From positions 62,001-126,000 of the forward strand of contig JAPKBR010000003.1 in NCBI GenBank assembly GCA_028823345.1: a stretch of DNA of 64,000 bases, written 5' to 3'. Origin of the DNA: Planctomycetota bacterium (GTDB lineage Bacteria; Planctomycetota; UBA1135; GCA-002686595). The notes beneath the pieces were generated by a model that saw only the letters and a program-made list of their open reading frames with translations, searched no databases and was not told where the DNA came from. This document shows positions 30,396 to 39,048 of this stretch, piece after piece (within the stretch, counting starts at the first letter, position 1; every line of letters starts with the position of its first letter). The position numbers and the translations under genes were made by a program.

Positions 30396-31310
30396 TCAAG
30401 ATTCCTCACGTGCGCTGATCCAGAGCCCACCCGGAATGCGCTTGACGCGACCATCGAGTTCCAAGTCCACCAAGCGAGCTGAAGTCTCCAAAAGGGGCTG
30501 ATTCACCCGAAAACAAAGGTTCTCTGCGCTGATGGCGTCTCCCTCAAGGGCGCGTAGAATCGGATCCGCGTCCCCCACATGCTCGCCCCAATCACCCCCC
30601 GCAGGTCGCCCGCCCCGCATGGATTCCAGGTCCGTCAACAATTGACCGGGTGATCCCACTGCATTCGCCCCCTCACGTAACAGACGTAAGGCCCCGAGTC
30701 CCAGAGGATGGTCCACGGCCTGGGGTAGGACGAACACCGCCCGCCCCAGATCCGCCGCCCAACGTGCGGTGATCAACGATCCCGAACGGTGGGCCGCTTC
30801 GATCACCAAGGTCGCATCGCACAGAGCAGCGATGATTCTGTTGCGCATTGGAAAGTGATGGCGTCGAGGCGAGACCCCAGGTTCAAATTCGCTGAGCAGC
30901 AGTCCGTGTTGGGTCATGCGTTCGGTGAGGTCTCCCGTGGGCCAGGGCTGATCTACGCCACAACCGAGTACGCCAATGGTGGTGCCACCTTCGTCCAAGA
31001 CTGCTTGATGCGCGATGCCATCGACGCCCCGCGCGAGCCCACTGACCACAACACATCCCGCGCGGGCGAGAGCCCCCGCGAAACGCAGGGCTTGGTTGCG
31101 CCCATAGGCCGTGGGCGAGCGTGACCCCACCACCGCAATCCGCGGTCCTGCTTGCAGGATCTCCTTTCGACCACGGGTCCAAAAAGTTCGAACCGCCGGG
31201 TCCAACCCCAACAGTCCTTCCAATGGAGCGCCCCAGTCATTCCGCGGGCGCTCGTGTCGTTGAATGCTCTGCACAAAAGCACAGACGCACGGGGAGCGCG
31301 GTGGTTTCAC
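30396..31310 (-). CDS. dprA: DNA-processing protein DprA
   Basis: IAVVGSRSPTAYGRNQALRFAGALARAGCVVVSGLARGVDGIAHQAVLDEGGTTIGVLGCGVDQPWP...LLSEFEPGVSPRRHHFPMRNRIIAALCDATLVIEAAHRSGSLITARWAADLGRAVFVLP. Confidence 0.95.
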   Translation of the reverse strand: MKPPRSPCVCAFVQSIQRHERPRNDWGAPLEGLLGLDPAVRTFWTRGRKEILQAGPRIAVVGSRSPTAYGRNQALRFAGALARAGCVVVSGLARGVDGIAHQAVLDEGGTTIGVLGCGVDQPWPTGDLTERMTQHGLLLSEFEPGVSPRRHHFPMRNRIIAALCDATLVIEAAHRSGSLITARWAADLGRAVFVLPQAVDHPLGLGALRLLREGANAVGSPGQLLTDLESMRGGRPAGGDWGEHVGDADPILRALEGDAISAENLCFRVNQPLLETSARLVDLELDGRVKRIPGGLWISAREES

Positions 31311-31363
31311 TCCGAATTTGCGAGAGGGCTCCTGGCCTGCCCCGGTGGAGCACGAAGGCGGTC

Positions 31364-31594
31364 CTAGGCAGAGGGCTTGCTCGACTTCTCGCTTTTCACA
31401 AGCGACAATTCAGGAGCAGGCAGTTGCGGCGCGGGCTCGGACCAAACCGCGTGGAAAATGCCTGGCTGGGCATCTAGGACTCGGTCGGCACAGGCCCTGC
31501 ACGTGGTGCCATCAGGCAGCAAATTGAGGACCGGGGGCTGGCCGGTACTCTGGGCGCAGGTCATGCAAATGGTCTCAGGTTGGGATGTTCTCAC
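31364..31594 (-). CDS. Small zinc-ribbon-like hypothetical protein
   Basis: CMTCAQSTG...CRACADRVLDAQPGIFHAVW: two CxxC pairs. Confidence 0.5.
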   Translation of the reverse strand: MRTSQPETICMTCAQSTGQPPVLNLLPDGTTCRACADRVLDAQPGIFHAVWSEPAPQLPAPELSLVKSEKSSKPSA

Positions 31595-31886
31595 CCCCTC
31601 TCTTTCGACCCAGGAACCCCTATTCCTTGAGGGCTGCCCCCCATTGGCCCGGGTCTGACACTCCCAGGTACCCCCAAAGCCTGAATCCAGATCTAAAAAC
31701 CCTTCATATTAGGTTGGGTTTTCCCTGATTTATACCCCTCAGGCCCCTCTGTGACCTATCGTATGGGTATAGGGCACTGATTTGAAGCACATTGATCAGC
31801 GGCCCCCAGCCCCCTCAACTCAATCCGTACTAATAAAGTGCCGATAGACCCAGGGGTCCCCAAACCACCATCCATCTCATCGAGCC

Positions 31887-32375
31887 ATGCTCAAACTCAC
31901 AAAGCGCACTGAATACGGGCTGATTGCCCTAACCCACCTGGCTCAAATGCCCGGTGAGGTCGTGCCCGCTCGTGAGATTGGAGACAGCTTCCCCATCCCC
32001 CGCCGTCTCTTGGCTGAGGTGCTCAAGGACCTTTGTCGCGTCAACCTGATCGACTCGACCCGCGGAGCCCATGGGGGCTATGCCCTCTCGCGTTCGGCGA
32101 AGGAAATATCCCTGGCAGAAATTGTCAGTGCCCTAGAGGGCGCCCCCACCGTGAGCGGTTGCGGCGATGGAGATCTCTTGGCCGGCGAAACCCCCTGCGA
32201 GGTGCGACCGATTTGTCCAATCCGCTCCCCCCTTGAACGCATCAGGGAAAGGATCTGGCAGATCATGCTGACCACTAGCCTGGCCACTCTAGCACAGCCC
32301 AACGAACCCCCTGTTTCCATAGTCAATCACCTGCAGACCAATCACAATCTGCAAGCCAACGAACAACAATCATGA
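31887..32375 (+). CDS. iscR: Rrf2-family transcriptional regulator (IscR-like)
   Basis: [66 protein letters not shown]; Cys cluster [20 protein letters not shown]; immediately upstream of iscS. Confidence 0.88.
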   Translation: MLKLTKRTEYGLIALTHLAQMPGEVVPAREIGDSFPIPRRLLAEVLKDLCRVNLIDSTRGAHGGYALSRSAKEISLAEIVSALEGAPTVSGCGDGDLLAGETPCEVRPICPIRSPLERIRERIWQIMLTTSLATLAQPNEPPVSIVNHLQTNHNLQANEQQS

Positions 32376-33586
32376 ACACCCCCGTCTACCTCGACTTCCA
32401 AGCCACCACCCCCGTGGACCCGCGGGTCCTAGAGGCGATTTTGCCGTACTTCACTGAAGTCTTCGGCAACGCCGCCAGCCGCAACCACCCCTTTGGGTGG
32501 GATGCGGAAAAGGCGGTGGACAATGCGCGCGCTCAGTGCGCAGCCTTGATCGGCGCCCACGAAAAGGAAATCGTCTTCACCTCCGGCTCCACCGAAGCGA
32601 TCAACTTGGCCCTCAAGGGTGTCGCTGAGATGTACGGCTCGAAGGGCAAGCACATCATCACCAGCATGTCCGAGCACAAGGCCGTCTTGGATGTGGCCAA
32701 GCACTTGGAAAAGGAAGGTTTTGAAGTCACCTACCTCACCCCGGACAAATTGGGCCGTCACAGCGTTGAACAGATCGAAGCCGCCATGCGCGATGACACG
32801 ATTCTGGTGGCGATCATGTGGGCCAACAACGAAATTGGCACGATCCAATCCATTGCTGAAATCGGCAAACTCTGCAAAGAGCGCAAAGTGCTCTTTATGT
32901 GCGATGGCACCCAAGCTGCCGGGAAGATCCCCGTCAACGTGGACGAAGCCGGCGTGGACTTGATGTGCGCCTCGGGGCACAAGATGTACGGACCTAAGGG
33001 CGTAGGCTTCCTCTACGTGCGCCGCAAGAATCCGCGGGTGCGCCTGGTGGCCCAAATGGACGGTGGCGGTCACGAGCGCGGCATGCGTTCGGGCACCTTG
33101 AACGTCCCGGGAATTGTGGGCCTTGGGGCTGCGGCCGATGTTGCGCTCAAGGACCTAGAGAAGGACGCTAAGCACTCGCTTCAGTTGCGTGAACGCTTCG
33201 AAGCGCGCGTCTTCAAAGCCCTCGATCAGGTCTTCATCAACGGCGACAAAGACAACCGCCTGCCCGGTTGCTCGAACCTTTCGTTTGCCTACGTGGAGGG
33301 CGAGAGCCTGATCATGGGCATTCCTGAATTGGCGGTTTCCTCAGGCTCCGCCTGCACCTCCGCCAGCCTCGAACCTAGCCACGTGCTGCAAAGCATGGGC
33401 GTGGGTGACGAATTGGCCCACTCCTCAATCCGCTTCGGTTTCGGCCGCTTGACCACGGAAGAGGAAACGGATTACGCCGCCGACCAAATCATCCGCGCAG
33501 TGATCAAGCTGCGCGAACTTTCACCCCTTTACGAGATGGCCCTAGAGGGCATCGATTTAAGTCAAGTTAACTGGACGGGCCACTAG
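32372..33586 (+). CDS. iscS: Cysteine desulfurase IscS
   Basis: [21 protein letters not shown]..., [61 protein letters not shown] overlap with iscR. Confidence 0.97.
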   Translation: MNTPVYLDFQATTPVDPRVLEAILPYFTEVFGNAASRNHPFGWDAEKAVDNARAQCAALIGAHEKEIVFTSGSTEAINLALKGVAEMYGSKGKHIITSMSEHKAVLDVAKHLEKEGFEVTYLTPDKLGRHSVEQIEAAMRDDTILVAIMWANNEIGTIQSIAEIGKLCKERKVLFMCDGTQAAGKIPVNVDEAGVDLMCASGHKMYGPKGVGFLYVRRKNPRVRLVAQMDGGGHERGMRSGTLNVPGIVGLGAAADVALKDLEKDAKHSLQLRERFEARVFKALDQVFINGDKDNRLPGCSNLSFAYVEGESLIMGIPELAVSSGSACTSASLEPSHVLQSMGVGDELAHSSIRFGFGRLTTEEETDYAADQIIRAVIKLRELSPLYEMALEGIDLSQVNWTGH

Positions 33587-33606
33587 GCCCTATTGGAAAT
33601 CAAATT

Positions 33607-33996
33607 ATGGCATACAGCGACAAGGTCCTCGACCACTACAACAACCCGCGCAACGTGGGCTCATTGGATAAAACCAGCAAAGCCGTGGGCACCGGCATCG
33701 TCGGCGCTCCCGAGTGCGGCGATGTGATGAAGCTTCAAATCGAAGTGGACGGCGATCGCATTGTGGATGCGAAGTTCAAAACGTTCGGTTGCGGATCGGC
33801 AATCGCCTCTTCGTCCCTAGCCACCGAGTGGCTGCGGGGCAAAACCCTGCAAGAGGCCACCGCCATCACCAACACGGAAATCGTGCAAGAGCTCAGCCTG
33901 CCCCCGGTCAAGATCCACTGTTCGGTGCTAGCCGAGGATGCGATCAAGGCTGCGGTTTCGGACTTCAAGCGCAAGCACGAAGGGGAGGACGCCTGA
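33607..33996 (+). CDS. iscU: Fe-S scaffold IscU
   Basis: MAYSDKVLDHYNNPRNVGSLDK...GAPECGDVMKLQIEV...KTFGCGSAIASSSLATEWLRGKT...LPPVKIHCSVLAEDAIKAAV. Confidence 0.97.
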   Translation: MAYSDKVLDHYNNPRNVGSLDKTSKAVGTGIVGAPECGDVMKLQIEVDGDRIVDAKFKTFGCGSAIASSSLATEWLRGKTLQEATAITNTEIVQELSLPPVKIHCSVLAEDAIKAAVSDFKRKHEGEDA

Positions 33997-33997
33997 T

Positions 33998-34327
33998 ATG
34001 GCTATCTCCCTTTCAGAACGCGCCGTCAAGGAAGTCGAGCGAATCGTTACCGATCAGTCTCTGCCCGAAGAAACCGGCCTGCGGGTTGGAGTCAAGGGCG
34101 GCGGTTGTTCTGGATTTTCCTACACCCTGGGCTTTGACGATCAAAAACGCGCCACGGACCAGATCTCGGTATTCGCCGGAGTGCGCATCCTCTGCGATCC
34201 GAAATCGTTCCTGTACCTGAACGGCACCATGATCGACTTTGAAGAGAGCCTGATGGGCCGCGGCTTCAAATTCACCAACCCCAACGCCAGCAAGAGCTGC
34301 GGCTGTGGCGAAAGTTTCAGCGTCTAG
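33998..34327 (+). CDS. iscA: A-type Fe-S carrier IscA
   Basis: LRVGVKGGGCSGFSYTLGFDDQ...LNGTMIDFEESLMGRGFKFTNPNASKSCGCGESFSV. Confidence 0.95.
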   Translation: MAISLSERAVKEVERIVTDQSLPEETGLRVGVKGGGCSGFSYTLGFDDQKRATDQISVFAGVRILCDPKSFLYLNGTMIDFEESLMGRGFKFTNPNASKSCGCGESFSV

Positions 34328-34340
34328 AACCATTCTTCCC

Positions 34341-34997
34341 GTGGACACCGGCCTCCACTCCTGCCCCCACTGTGACGCCGAGCTGTGGAGCCCCCTCGCT
34401 TGTGAAGAGTGCGGGGCGCTGCTCGAATCCAGTGACCATGGCACGCCCTTTGTAGTCTTTGGCCTCGAGCGCGCTTGGGACATCGACCGCAAGGATCTGC
34501 GGCGACGGCTCTTGCGCCTGCAACGCCTGGTGCACCCGGACCACGCCGGGGCTACGGACCAGGCCCAGGAGGCAGCGGCCACCTTGAATCACGCCCACGA
34601 GGTCTTGGCGGATCCGTCCCTACGAGCAAACCTATTGCTGCGCTTGCTCGGCGGCCCGGACGAATCCACCGAACGCAAGATGCCCCAGGATTTCCTCATG
34701 GAAGTTCTCGAATGGAACGAAACCCTGGATGAAATTACCGAGGACCAGGGTTCCGAGCCGGCCTCGCGAGAAGCGCGCCTGATCCACCTGCAAGACGAGT
34801 TGCTCCAACGCAGGGAAGACCTACTGGTCGAAGTGGGCGCCGCACTCATGCCGCTCCCCGAACCCAAGTCCGAATCCCTCGCCCTTCTGCGCCGCCGCCT
34901 GAATGCCGCGCGCTACCTCGCTCGTACACTTTGGCGCATCCGCGAAATGCGCCTCACCGAACAGGGCCTTTCCGGCGCCACGAAACCTCCCCTTTGA
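34341..34997 (+). CDS. hscB: Co-chaperone HscB (J-domain) with N-terminal zinc-ribbon
   Basis: CPHCDAELWSPLACEECGALLE followed by FVVFGLERAWDIDRKDLRRRLLRLQRLVHPDHAG...LNHAHEVLADPSLRANLLLRLLG...MPQDFLMEVLEWNE. HPD motif present. Alternative start at 34305. Confidence 0.9.
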   Translation: MDTGLHSCPHCDAELWSPLACEECGALLESSDHGTPFVVFGLERAWDIDRKDLRRRLLRLQRLVHPDHAGATDQAQEAAATLNHAHEVLADPSLRANLLLRLLGGPDESTERKMPQDFLMEVLEWNETLDEITEDQGSEPASREARLIHLQDELLQRREDLLVEVGAALMPLPEPKSESLALLRRRLNAARYLARTLWRIREMRLTEQGLSGATKPPL

Positions 34998-35033
34998 TCT
35001 CCCCCCACCACCCCCCAACCAAAAAACAACACC

Positions 35034-36899
35034 GTGGGTTACATTGAACTCGACGTCGTAAACAACGACGCGCCGCGCGTGGTAATAGGCATTGACCTTG
35101 GAACCACCAATTCCCTCGCCGCCATCTGGGAAGACACAGGGCCACGCGTCCTGACTCCCGACGGTATGAGCGCTTCAATTCCAAGCGTGGTGCATGTGCC
35201 CGCGGAAGGCAACCCGGTGGTGGGAACAGACGCAAAGGCCCAGGCCATGGTCGATCCCGAGCACACGGTTTTCTCCGTCAAGCGCATGATGGGGCGCGGA
35301 GTCGAGGACCTCGACTTGGCCAACAATCCCCTGCCCTATAAGGTGCTGGAGGATGACAGAAAGCTCGCCATGGTCGAGCTGCACGGAAAGCGCATGACGC
35401 CCCAAGAGCTCTCCGCTTGGATCTTGGTGGGAGTCCTTGAACACGCTCGCAAGGCCACGGGATCCGAAGTGGCCGCCGCGGTGATCACCGTCCCCGCTTA
35501 CTTTGATGACGCACAACGCCAAGCCACCCGGGACGCGGCTCGCATCGCTGGCTTGGAAGTCCTGCGCATCGTCAACGAGCCCACCGCCGCCAGCCTGGCC
35601 TATGGGTTAGGCCGAACCGACGCCCAAACCGTCGCGGTCTTTGACCTGGGCGGCGGGACCTTTGATGTTTCCCTGCTTTCCATCGAGGAGGGCGTGTTCC
35701 AAGTGCTGGCCACCAACGGCGACACTCGCCTCGGGGGTGACGACTTTGACCAAGCCCTGGTGCAACTGGCCCGTGAAGATCTGGCGAACGATGTTTCCCC
35801 TGAACTCTTCAACGACCCGGCCTTCCTGCAAGCTGCGCGCCTGTCCGCAGAAAAGTGCAAGCAAGCCCTGAGTTCCGATCCCGAAGCCGAGTTGCACTTG
35901 GCCCTGCCGGACCTGAACATCAACTACCGCCGGCGCATCACGCGCCCGGAATTCGAAGCCCTCATCGAACCCCTGGTGCAGCGCACCCTCCAGTCCTGCC
36001 GCCGCGCCCTCAGCGATGCGGAACTCACCACCGACCAAATCGACGAAGTGGTGCTTGTGGGCGGATCCACCCGCGTGCCCCTCGTGCGCGCCCAAGTGGA
36101 AGCCTTCTTCGGTCGCGCCCCCCACACCGCCCTGAACCCCGACCACGTGGTGGCCCTCGGCGCAGCGGTCCAAGCGCATGTGCTCACTGGCGGCACGCGA
36201 GACGTTCTACTGATGGATGTCACGCCCCTTTCCCTCGGCATCGAGACCATGGGAGGCGCTGTGTCTAAGATGATCGAGCGCAACTCGACCATCCCCTGCA
36301 GCCACAAGGAAGGTTTCTCCACCTACGCCGAAGGCCAAACGGGCATCGACTTCCACGTGATCCAAGGCGAGCGCGAACTAGCCGCCGACTGCCGCTCCCT
36401 CGGACGCTTCAGTCTCAAGGACATCCCCCCCATGCCCGCTGGTATGGCCCGAGTCGGCGTGCGCTTTGCCCTCGATGCCGACGGCGTGCTCACGGTCAGC
36501 GCCAAGGAGGAATCCACCGGCGCCAGTGCCTCCATCGAAATCGCACCCATGCACGGCCTAACCGACAACGAAGTCGAAACCATGCTGGACGCGGGATTCG
36601 CAAATGCCCAAGAGGACTTCGACAACCGTCGCGTCGTCGACCTGCAAACCGAGATCGGCACCATGCTGACCGCCATCGACCGCAGCAACGAAGCCGCTCA
36701 AACGGGCCTCGACCGAGAGTCGCTTCTCGACCTCACCGAAGCAGTCGAAGCTGCGAAGAAAGCCCAGACCACCCACGACCTGCCCCAAATCCAGTCCGCC
36801 CGCGACCGGCTTGAGCAGGCATCCCTACCCCTGGCCACGATTTTAATGGACGGAGTAGTGAAGGGTGCAATTACGGGGAAGAGAGTGGACGAGCTATGA
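35034..36899 (+). CDS. hscA: Fe-S assembly Hsp70 chaperone HscA
   Basis: VVIGIDLGTTNSLAAIW..., VITVPAYFDDAQRQATRDAARIAGLEVLRIVNEPTAASLAYGLG, VFDLGGGTFDVSLL, LVGGSTRVPLVRAQVEAFFG; directly follows hscB. Confidence 0.95.
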   Translation: MGYIELDVVNNDAPRVVIGIDLGTTNSLAAIWEDTGPRVLTPDGMSASIPSVVHVPAEGNPVVGTDAKAQAMVDPEHTVFSVKRMMGRGVEDLDLANNPLPYKVLEDDRKLAMVELHGKRMTPQELSAWILVGVLEHARKATGSEVAAAVITVPAYFDDAQRQATRDAARIAGLEVLRIVNEPTAASLAYGLGRTDAQTVAVFDLGGGTFDVSLLSIEEGVFQVLATNGDTRLGGDDFDQALVQLAREDLANDVSPELFNDPAFLQAARLSAEKCKQALSSDPEAELHLALPDLNINYRRRITRPEFEALIEPLVQRTLQSCRRALSDAELTTDQIDEVVLVGGSTRVPLVRAQVEAFFGRAPHTALNPDHVVALGAAVQAHVLTGGTRDVLLMDVTPLSLGIETMGGAVSKMIERNSTIPCSHKEGFSTYAEGQTGIDFHVIQGERELAADCRSLGRFSLKDIPPMPAGMARVGVRFALDADGVLTVSAKEESTGASASIEIAPMHGLTDNEVETMLDAGFANAQEDFDNRRVVDLQTEIGTMLTAIDRSNEAAQTGLDRESLLDLTEAVEAAKKAQTTHDLPQIQSARDRLEQASLPLATILMDGVVKGAITGKRVDEL

Positions 36900-36912
36900 G
36901 CGTGGGCGGTCC

Positions 36913-37131
36913 ATGAGTACCGCCCAGTCACAGCCCCCTGCCCCCCGTCGCCGGTCCAGGGCGAGAACGTACAAACCCGAGGCCTCCGTGGGTCGACTCG
37001 GGCGGTCCCATGATCGGGTCACTGGGGCAGGCCTTGAGTCCCAGGTGTTTTCCATTTCCAGCCTCGGCCCCTTCTTCACGGACCTGGGTAGATTCTTTAC
37101 GAGCATGCTTCGGAGGAAACAGAACACTTGA
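36913..37131 (+). CDS. Possible small basic protein linking hscA and DCC gene
   Basis: 73-aa frame ending in a TTGA overlap with the next gene's start; RRRSRARTYKPEAS...FFTDLGRFFTSMLRRKQNT. No recognised homology. Confidence 0.35.
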   Translation: MSTAQSQPPAPRRRSRARTYKPEASVGRLGRSHDRVTGAGLESQVFSISSLGPFFTDLGRFFTSMLRRKQNT

Positions 37132-37550
37132 GCTCCAACTTCAGCCCGGCCTCAGCAATTGTGCTCTACGATTCCAAGTGTGGTATTTGCGATCGATCGG
37201 TCCGTTGGCTGATCGCTCACGACCCACACTCCCGGCTGTTGTTTGCATGCTTGCAAGGAAGCACCGCTAAGGAGCTACGCAACCGACACCCCGCGATCCC
37301 CGCCGAAACCGAATCCCTCGTTTTGGTCGAAGGCACAGGACTAGACGAACAAGTTTCCTTGCGCAGCCGGGCGGTTCTCGGGGCACTAGCCCTCCTGCCC
37401 TGGCCATGGAGAGCCGGGAGCTGGTTCCGTGTCCTGCCCAGGTTCCTCCTTGATCCCGCCTACAGGCTGTTCGCCTCACGGCGCCATCGCTTCACACCAG
37501 CAGGAACATGCGCCCTGCCACACTCCCAAGAAAAACGTTTCTTGCCCTGA
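37128..37550 (+). CDS. DCC-family thiol-disulfide oxidoreductase-like protein (DUF393)
   Basis: VLYDSKCGICDRSVRWLIAHDPHSRLLFACLQG...RSRAVLGALALLPWPWRAGSWFRVLPRFLLDPAYRLFASRRHRF. Confidence 0.88.
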   Translation: MSSNFSPASAIVLYDSKCGICDRSVRWLIAHDPHSRLLFACLQGSTAKELRNRHPAIPAETESLVLVEGTGLDEQVSLRSRAVLGALALLPWPWRAGSWFRVLPRFLLDPAYRLFASRRHRFTPAGTCALPHSQEKRFLP

Positions 37551-37698
37551 GTGCTGCGGGATCGGAATCAAGAGACCTGAAGGCAACGCACCGAACGGTG
37601 AAAGATGTGCCTCCCTCGACCAATCGCCCAAGGCCCAGATCCTGGCCCACCCCTAAGAAACTTCAGTTTGCCTGGGCTCGCAGGTATAGTTTTCTTCC

Positions 37699-39048
37699 AT
37701 GTCAACCAACACGGAACTCAAACGAGAGCTCGGGCCGGTGATGCTCTGGGGCCTCGGCGTGGGCTATGTCATTTCAGGGATGTACTTTGGCTGGAACCTG
37801 GGATTGCCGGAGGCGGGGCCCTATGGGATGTTGCTCGCCACGGTCATGGTCACGATCATGTATGTGACCTTTACGCTGAGTTACTCGGAGTTGGCCTGCG
37901 CCATTCCCAAGGCCGGGGGCGTGTTTGTCTATGCGGATCGGGCCCTGGGTCCGAAGTTGGGTTTCTTAGGGGGCGTAGCGCAAATTGTTGAGTTTGTTTT
38001 TGCACCGCCAGCAATTGCGGCGGCCATCGGCGCCTACTTGAACATCAAGTTTCCTGATGTGGACACCTGGATGTTTGCTGTGGGTGCCTATGTGCTGTTC
38101 ACCAGCCTTAACATCTGGGGCGTCAAGCTCTCAGCGATCTTCGAACTGGTCGTGACCGTGCTGGCGGTCATCGAGCTTTTGATCTTCGCGGGGGTCACAG
38201 CCCCGCACTTCACGTTTGAAGCCTTCAGCAAGAACCCCTTGCCCAATGGTTGGGGCGGCGCGTTTGCAGCGATCCCTTTTGCAATCTGGTTTTACCTCGC
38301 CATCGAAGGCCTGGCCAACGTGGCCGAAGAGACCCACAACCCCCAGCGCAACATCAGCATCGGGTTTGGCTCTGCCATTGGAACCCTGGTGATGCTGGCT
38401 TTCTTAACCTTCTTTTGTTCGGTGGGAGTCAACGGGTGGGAGACAGTGGTCTTTGAACCGGGGTCCAGCGAGCCATCGGACTCGCCCTTGCCCCTAGCCA
38501 TGGCGCACCTCTTAGGCCGAGAATCGTTTCTGTTCACGCTCTTGATCAACGTAGGGCTACTTGGGCTGATTGCCTCGTTCCACGGCATCATTCTGGTAGC
38601 GGGCCGGGCGACTTTTGAGTTTGGCCGAGTGGGCTATGCGCCGAAGTTCCTTGGGCGGACACACCCCACCCGCAAAACTCCCGCGGCGGCCTTGATCTTG
38701 AACATGCTGGTGGGCTTTGGAGCCCTAATGAGCGGCCGTACGGGGGACATCATCACCATGGCGGTGTTTGGCGCCTTGACCCTCTACTTGGTCTCCATGC
38801 TGTCGCTTTTCGCCCTGCGCCGAAAAGAACCGGATTTGGATAGGCCCTATCGCGCACCTTTCTATCCCGTGATCCCGGGAGTGGCCCTGGTCCTTTCCCT
38901 CGTGAGCCTCGTGGCTCTGACTTACCACAACCACCAAATCGCCCTGTTGTACGGCGCGATCTTGACCTTAGCCTTTGGCTGGTTCTTCTTGGTAGTACCC
39001 AAGGAACGCCGCCAGGGTCTGCACACCCTTGGAGACAACGACAAGTGA
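37699..39048 (+). CDS. APC-superfamily permease, ethanolamine-permease-like
   Basis: LKRELGPVMLWGLGVGYVISGMYFGWNLGLPEAGPYGMLLATVMVTIMYVTFTLSYSELACAIPKAGGVFVYADRALGPKLGFLGGVAQIVEFVFAPPAIAAAIGAYL resembles ethanolamine permeases. Confidence 0.82.
   Translation: MSTNTELKRELGPVMLWGLGVGYVISGMYFGWNLGLPEAGPYGMLLATVMVTIMYVTFTLSYSELACAIPKAGGVFVYADRALGPKLGFLGGVAQIVEFVFAPPAIAAAIGAYLNIKFPDVDTWMFAVGAYVLFTSLNIWGVKLSAIFELVVTVLAVIELLIFAGVTAPHFTFEAFSKNPLPNGWGGAFAAIPFAIWFYLAIEGLANVAEETHNPQRNISIGFGSAIGTLVMLAFLTFFCSVGVNGWETVVFEPGSSEPSDSPLPLAMAHLLGRESFLFTLLINVGLLGLIASFHGIILVAGRATFEFGRVGYAPKFLGRTHPTRKTPAAALILNMLVGFGALMSGRTGDIITMAVFGALTLYLVSMLSLFALRRKEPDLDRPYRAPFYPVIPGVALVLSLVSLVALTYHNHQIALLYGAILTLAFGWFFLVVPKERRQGLHTLGDNDK

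Noticed and set aside
37685-37698. Full sigma70 promoter (-35 plus -10) for the permease operon
   Set aside because: TATAGT is a fair -10 but the 17-bp-upstream hexamer (TTCAGT) is a poor -35; reported only within the leaderless-pattern finding.
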